A stretch of DNA of 64,000 bases from Epiperipatus broadwayi (lineage: Eukaryota; Onychophora; Udeonychophora; Euonychophora; Peripatidae), in the NCBI GenBank assembly GCA_028023455.1, contig JAQFVV010000037.1, forward strand, positions 620,001 to 684,000. The letters are read 5' to 3'. The position numbers were made by a program, and so were the translations under genes. The notes below the pieces were generated by a model. It did no database searches. It was not told the DNA's origin and saw nothing but the letters and a program-made list of their open reading frames with translations. Positions 59,486 through 64,000 of the stretch are shown piece by piece; position 1 is the stretch's first letter, and every line of letters begins with the position of its first letter.

Positions 59486-60146
59486 CCATGTTTATACTCC
59501 TATTTAACTTAACCATTTTTTACAACTCTTAATTCATTTATAAACAATTTTATCTTTATATATATTTACCTCTATACATCTTATTCAATAACAATCTCAT
59601 CCTAATTCCTATTAAATTTTGGTTTTATTAATATTGCTTTTTATTTTCCTTTAATATTTTTTGTATGTAACCTCATTTTTATTGAACTGTGTCCAGTTTC
59701 TTTCATATGTATATGTGATTTATTATCTGATGTTTTATAGAATTTTTTTTTTCTCCCACATATTTATCAATCCCACTATCTAGACATTGTTTGCATTTTC
59801 ACATATACTCCATTAATTATTTCTTTATTCTATGTATTTGTTATCTATCAAATTTAATAGGTTTTCTTTTTTTTAACTATTTTTGTAGTAATTATTCTTT
59901 AGCATTTTTTATTAATCTTCTTTATAATTTTGTTAAACTTATTCACTGTAATAGTTTTTTATTCCTATATATTTCCACCTTTCTTTTTTTCTTTCACTCT
60001 TTTCATTTTTAACTCTATTATTAAATCTTTTTGTTTAATATAGTCTTCTTTCCTTGGACAATACATCAGCTCTGTATATTCTTGAATATATACAACTAAT
60101 TTTATATTTCCTTTCAATGTTGGAAAACCAACTTATTTTGTTACAT

Positions 60147-60285
60147 AATTATGTATTTTATTTTGTTCATTATATCAGCTCTGAAGAAGATTGCAGGGCA
60201 GTTGAAACAGTGTGTGTATATATGTACAAATAAAGGGTTTTGCTAAAAATTGTTTGAAGTGGTTTGGATAAATTATATTTAGTGC
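60147..60285 (+). repeat. Right arm of the inverted repeat around the RTE copy
   Basis: Contains TCATTATATCAGCTCTGAAG, then AAGATTGCAGGGCAGTTGAAAC and a GTGTGTGTA run, then GAAGTGGTTTGGATAAATTA, each with a counterpart in the left arm in reverse. CTGAAGA...GAAAC around a hairpin resembles hammerhead core spacing, but no supporting stem I is seen. Confidence 0.65.
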
Positions 60286-60289
60286 TATA

Positions 60290-63200
60290 TACTAATATAT
60301 TTTGTATAAACATATATGCTTTGATATTGTAAAAATGTTTATATATAATTTTTATTATTTTGCAAAATAGACATTTTAGGAACATTCTGTGTATGTGAAT
60401 ATATATTAATTTTTATAATTGGATTATTGCCTGTATTATTTAGCATAGTTGGGAGATGACTCCAAAAACTAGATACCCATACGTTCTCAATTTAATAAAA
60501 AAAGGAACCCTATCAAACTGAATGGAATTATGCTAAAGCTGTAACTAGCCTTCAAATGTCACTATTTCTAGAACTAACTAACTACATGACATATTAGCTG
60601 CGAAATGAATTAAGAAATGTATATAAAACTTCAGCTGTTTATGTACATCTTAAAAATACTAAAATACTTTGATCAAGTGATAACATTTGATCATTATTGG
60701 TAGTAAGTTAATTCTGATATTGAAGTGATCTACTAGAAAGATGAAGGTTTATGGTTCAATTTAAACATTGAGGAAAGTGATGAACAAAAAAAAATGATTT
60801 GTATACTTTGCTTTCATTTTGTTGATCATATAATTAATAAATAATAAAGTACAAACATAGTAGAAATTATCAATGTGGAGTTTATTATTTATTTCAGTTA
60901 GTGATTTCATCTTTACATGAAACCAATGTTTCTGTAATTATTTTACAAAATGAACAAAATGGTAAACAAACATAACACAATAAATAGAAAAGCATGATCA
61001 AGACTAATTCCATATATTTGTATTATTCTAAAATGTAAAGGTACAAATTTATTTTTTACAAGTTTATAGTGTAAATCTTCGACATTCAAAAAAAAATTGC
61101 TTTAGTACTTGGTAGTTTTAAAAAAATATTTAAAACTTCAAAAAAAAAAAAAAGTAATAAAAACTAGAAAATTTAAAATCTAATAGGTCCCGTTGAATTA
61201 CATATGTTAATTCCATATAAAAAATAAAATGACATTTGTCAATCCATAAATAACGATAATTCAACAATACAGGAAGAACATTTGAGGAAAATAACATTTA
61301 CAAGTTTGAAATTAAACAATAAATAGGAAAAATGTTAGCTAAAAGCAGTTTTAAATTATTTTAAGACATTCCAATTTTTCAGATACCAAAATAAGTATGT
61401 ATAGTTAATGAAAATATATATAACATTTTGAACCGTGGATCCATTAAGTAACAAATCAAAACAATCGTAAAGATATATGATCATTGAAAATAAAGTCAAG
61501 CTGCTACCTTTCAATTTACTTGTTAAATTTTATTCTACAAAATATTAAATATTCATTTCCACATATTAATTTGTATTTACAAGCATTTGTAAAAATTCAT
61601 ATATACTGGATCTGACATCCACATTACACTACCCAATAGTAGATATTCATTATCAACTAATATTGATAACTATCTAAGCAGACTATCTGAAAGAATAACA
61701 CAACTTAAGATGAAAAAAATTTCCAAGAATCACCTGGTCTGGACTCTAGGGCATGGCAGATGGAATGCTATAAGATTTTTCTTTGAATATATAAGTAGCA
61801 AGATGTTCTTTGTTAAAAGATTTTTAAATGGAAATTTGGTTGTGTGAAGAATACTATAAAAATTTCTTCACAAAAACTTAAGTTGCCTTCAGATTCATAA
61901 GTATTCTAGCCTTTATTAGATTGTAGTAATTAATGACAAAATTCTTGGAGATGTAATACAACTGATGTACAAAGTATGTAAATTATTTATTCTATGTTTA
62001 TTATTACACTTATCCACAGTTTGTATTATGCATGATATCAATTATTCCATGATTTAGCAGAAGATTTTCAACTAAGAAAAAGGTGAAACTTGCACTCAAC
62101 CTGCATGTTGCTTGAATGCCATGTAACATTCTAAAGCAAAATGGTTATCACTACATCATCCATTGATAATTTACATTCACATCAGTAATAATTCATTTTA
62201 AAAAAATACATGTAATTAAACTATATATTTGTAATAATTGTATTTTCAAAAATTTGTAAATAAAATACTCTATACTAGTTTTTATTCCAATTAGCTCTAT
62301 TTTTTGATCAAATTTTTATAGATCAAAAAAATAGATATCTAAATTTAGAATGTTTAAAAAAAAATTTGCCAATTAATCAATATGTTAAGAAAAATCGATT
62401 TTGAATATGAATAATTTTAAAATATTTATAATAGTTTTTGTCATTTTTTTTAAAAAAAAGTTATGGAAATTAGTTGTTGTTTTTTTTCATTTTAATTAAC
62501 TTCAAGCCTTCCTCCAATTATCAACATACATGTGTCTACATGCATATACTTATATATAAAATATATGAATAGTTCATCATACATGGTTTTTTTTTTTTTT
62601 AATGAAGCTATAGATTACTAATGATTAATAATAATAAATTATGCAATAAAAAAATTTCTAACTAAAAAAAACAATTGTGATGTAATATTTAACTTCAAAT
62701 TGAAATATATACCAATTGTTTGTGATACAACATGATTAAACTATCAGACTAAAATTTATAGTAGCTACCTGATTACTTTGATAAATTTATTTTTAAAAAC
62801 TATAAAAAAATGTTAAGTTTTTGATTCTGATCTTATTTGTGGAAAAAAAAAGATTATAAGAGTTAAAATTTGCATATTATGTAGAGGGATAGTGGGTAAA
62901 AAATTTGCCAAAGGATTTTTATTTTCTTCTATTATCCTCGGGCTGCATATTTTTAATCTTTAAGTTTGATAGTTGAATTATTCCACAGAATGCTACGAAG
63001 TCAAAACTCTCATTTGCCAAATCATATTCTATATTAGTGTTATACTCAAGAATAAAAAAAACTATGATTATAACTGCAATCATGTGGGAACTGAGATATA
63101 GGCGAACATGGCATGACAAGTTGTTGCTTAATGCTATTTCTCACAATCTGCATTATTCTATGATCCATAATATTCCTCTCTTTTTTTAAGTTAGAATTTT

Positions 63201-64000
63201 ACAATTATATAGAATCTATGTAAATAATTTACCTTTATATATTAAATATAATCAAGGTGTTAAAAGTGAGATTCTGTGTTGTACAATTGATTATGAGTTT
63301 AATAACTCTTGTTATATTCCATCTGATTGATAAATGAATTACCAACATTGACAAAGATACTTGTAAACATCAGAGCTCCAACAATAGGTGGATTCATTCT
63401 ATTCTTGATCCTTGGTTCAACATTTAGGATGCTTTTAATTCTTAGCCTAGGTGGGGCTGGGGGTTATTTACTTCCTTTGTTTACACATATACTTTGAGCT
63501 GGGCTTGAAGTTTATATGTGTATAGACATTCCGATTTAAATTTAGTGATTATTATTAAATAGAACTCTGAATCATTTCATTGCTTATCAGATATATGCTT
63601 TACGATTATTTTTTATCATTGCACTGAGTTCAATAAAAGTTAATTCCTGTTTAATACAAGTCTCGTTTCAAGAATGATAATATAAACAAATAAACATGTT
63701 TTTCCAAGTATTTATCTCAAAATAAAAATTATTGATGTTAATATTATAAAACAAATGAAGTTAAATAGAAACTAATCTTTTTAGATACATATTTCAGAGG
63801 CAGGACATGTTGCTCATATAAGTATTGATGGGATACCAAAATGATATGAAATACATCTATAATATTTTGGATGTGTAGGTACTATGCAAAGGTCTAACTA
63901 AAATGATATATATATAGTTGCTGAGTTCCATATTACTAATGCAAATTGCCTTTTATACTTTGAAGTATGTTACTGAAAGTTCAATCACATCTAGCAAAAT
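60290..64000. other. Gene-free AT-rich stretch to the end of the window
   Basis: No exon, element border or RNA gene was recognised. The 66-residue minus-strand frame at 62,919-63,119 has no supportable function. Confidence 0.45.

Noticed and set aside
60165-60230. A complete hammerhead ribozyme at the right inverted repeat
   Set aside because: CTGAAGA and GAAAC are present with a hairpin between, but sequence before and after cannot form stem I next to a proper cleavage triplet.

Overview
This is a eukaryotic, very AT-rich window (roughly 70% A+T by eye) from an invertebrate-type genome. It has spliceosomal exons with GT/AG borders, introns up to 18.6 kb, and dense layers of transposons. 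Nothing bacterial or phage-like is present. The repeat mix (piggyBac, hAT, a Tigger-like element, Ty3/Gypsy LTR elements, an RTE-type LINE, tRNA-derived SINEs) fits an arthropod or another invertebrate. I cannot name the species.

Left part (1-20 kb) is a nest of mobile elements. A dead piggyBac transposase gene on the minus strand was split by a Ty3/Gypsy element (2,396-14,904; 2.0 kb LTRs, 4-bp target duplication ATAC). That element was itself entered by a second LTR element in the opposite orientation (6,274-11,055; duplication ATAT). Next comes a 3.46 kb element with GGTTGT ends (15,985-19,447) that contains a Tigger-like element, which in turn contains a 385-bp hAT MITE. At 20.3-20.86 kb are two copies of a hammerhead-ribozyme-like motif whose predicted cleavage sites are 368 nt apart.

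Middle part (20.9-46 kb) is the 3' end of one host gene on the plus strand. Four exons (20,980, 21,221, 26,673, 45,427) join with matching phases and end at a TAA at 45,454-45,456. The product is a Ser/Lys/Arg-rich tail that I do not recognise. Its last intron (18.6 kb) holds a 6.2 kb hAT element with a second GGTTGT element inside it, a 1.08 kb hAT-like MITE, a 302-bp palindrome, an RTE fragment split by a 1.09 kb insertion, a third GGTTGT element, and a 350-bp MITE.

Right part (46-64 kb) is mostly AT-rich sequence with two tRNA-derived SINEs, a possible first coding exon of a minus-strand gene (53,087-53,182), and a 5'-truncated, frameshifted RTE-type reverse transcriptase pseudogene (58,105-59,485) lying between two inverted repeats.

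The best leads are the tandem hammerhead-like repeats at 20.3-20.86 kb and the family of three GGTTGT-ended elements with perfect 8-bp target duplications, two of which are filled with internal tandem repeats. One caution: the left copies of both LTR pairs are much shorter than the right copies through many small gaps that begin abruptly near 3,225, which looks like an assembly-quality problem.
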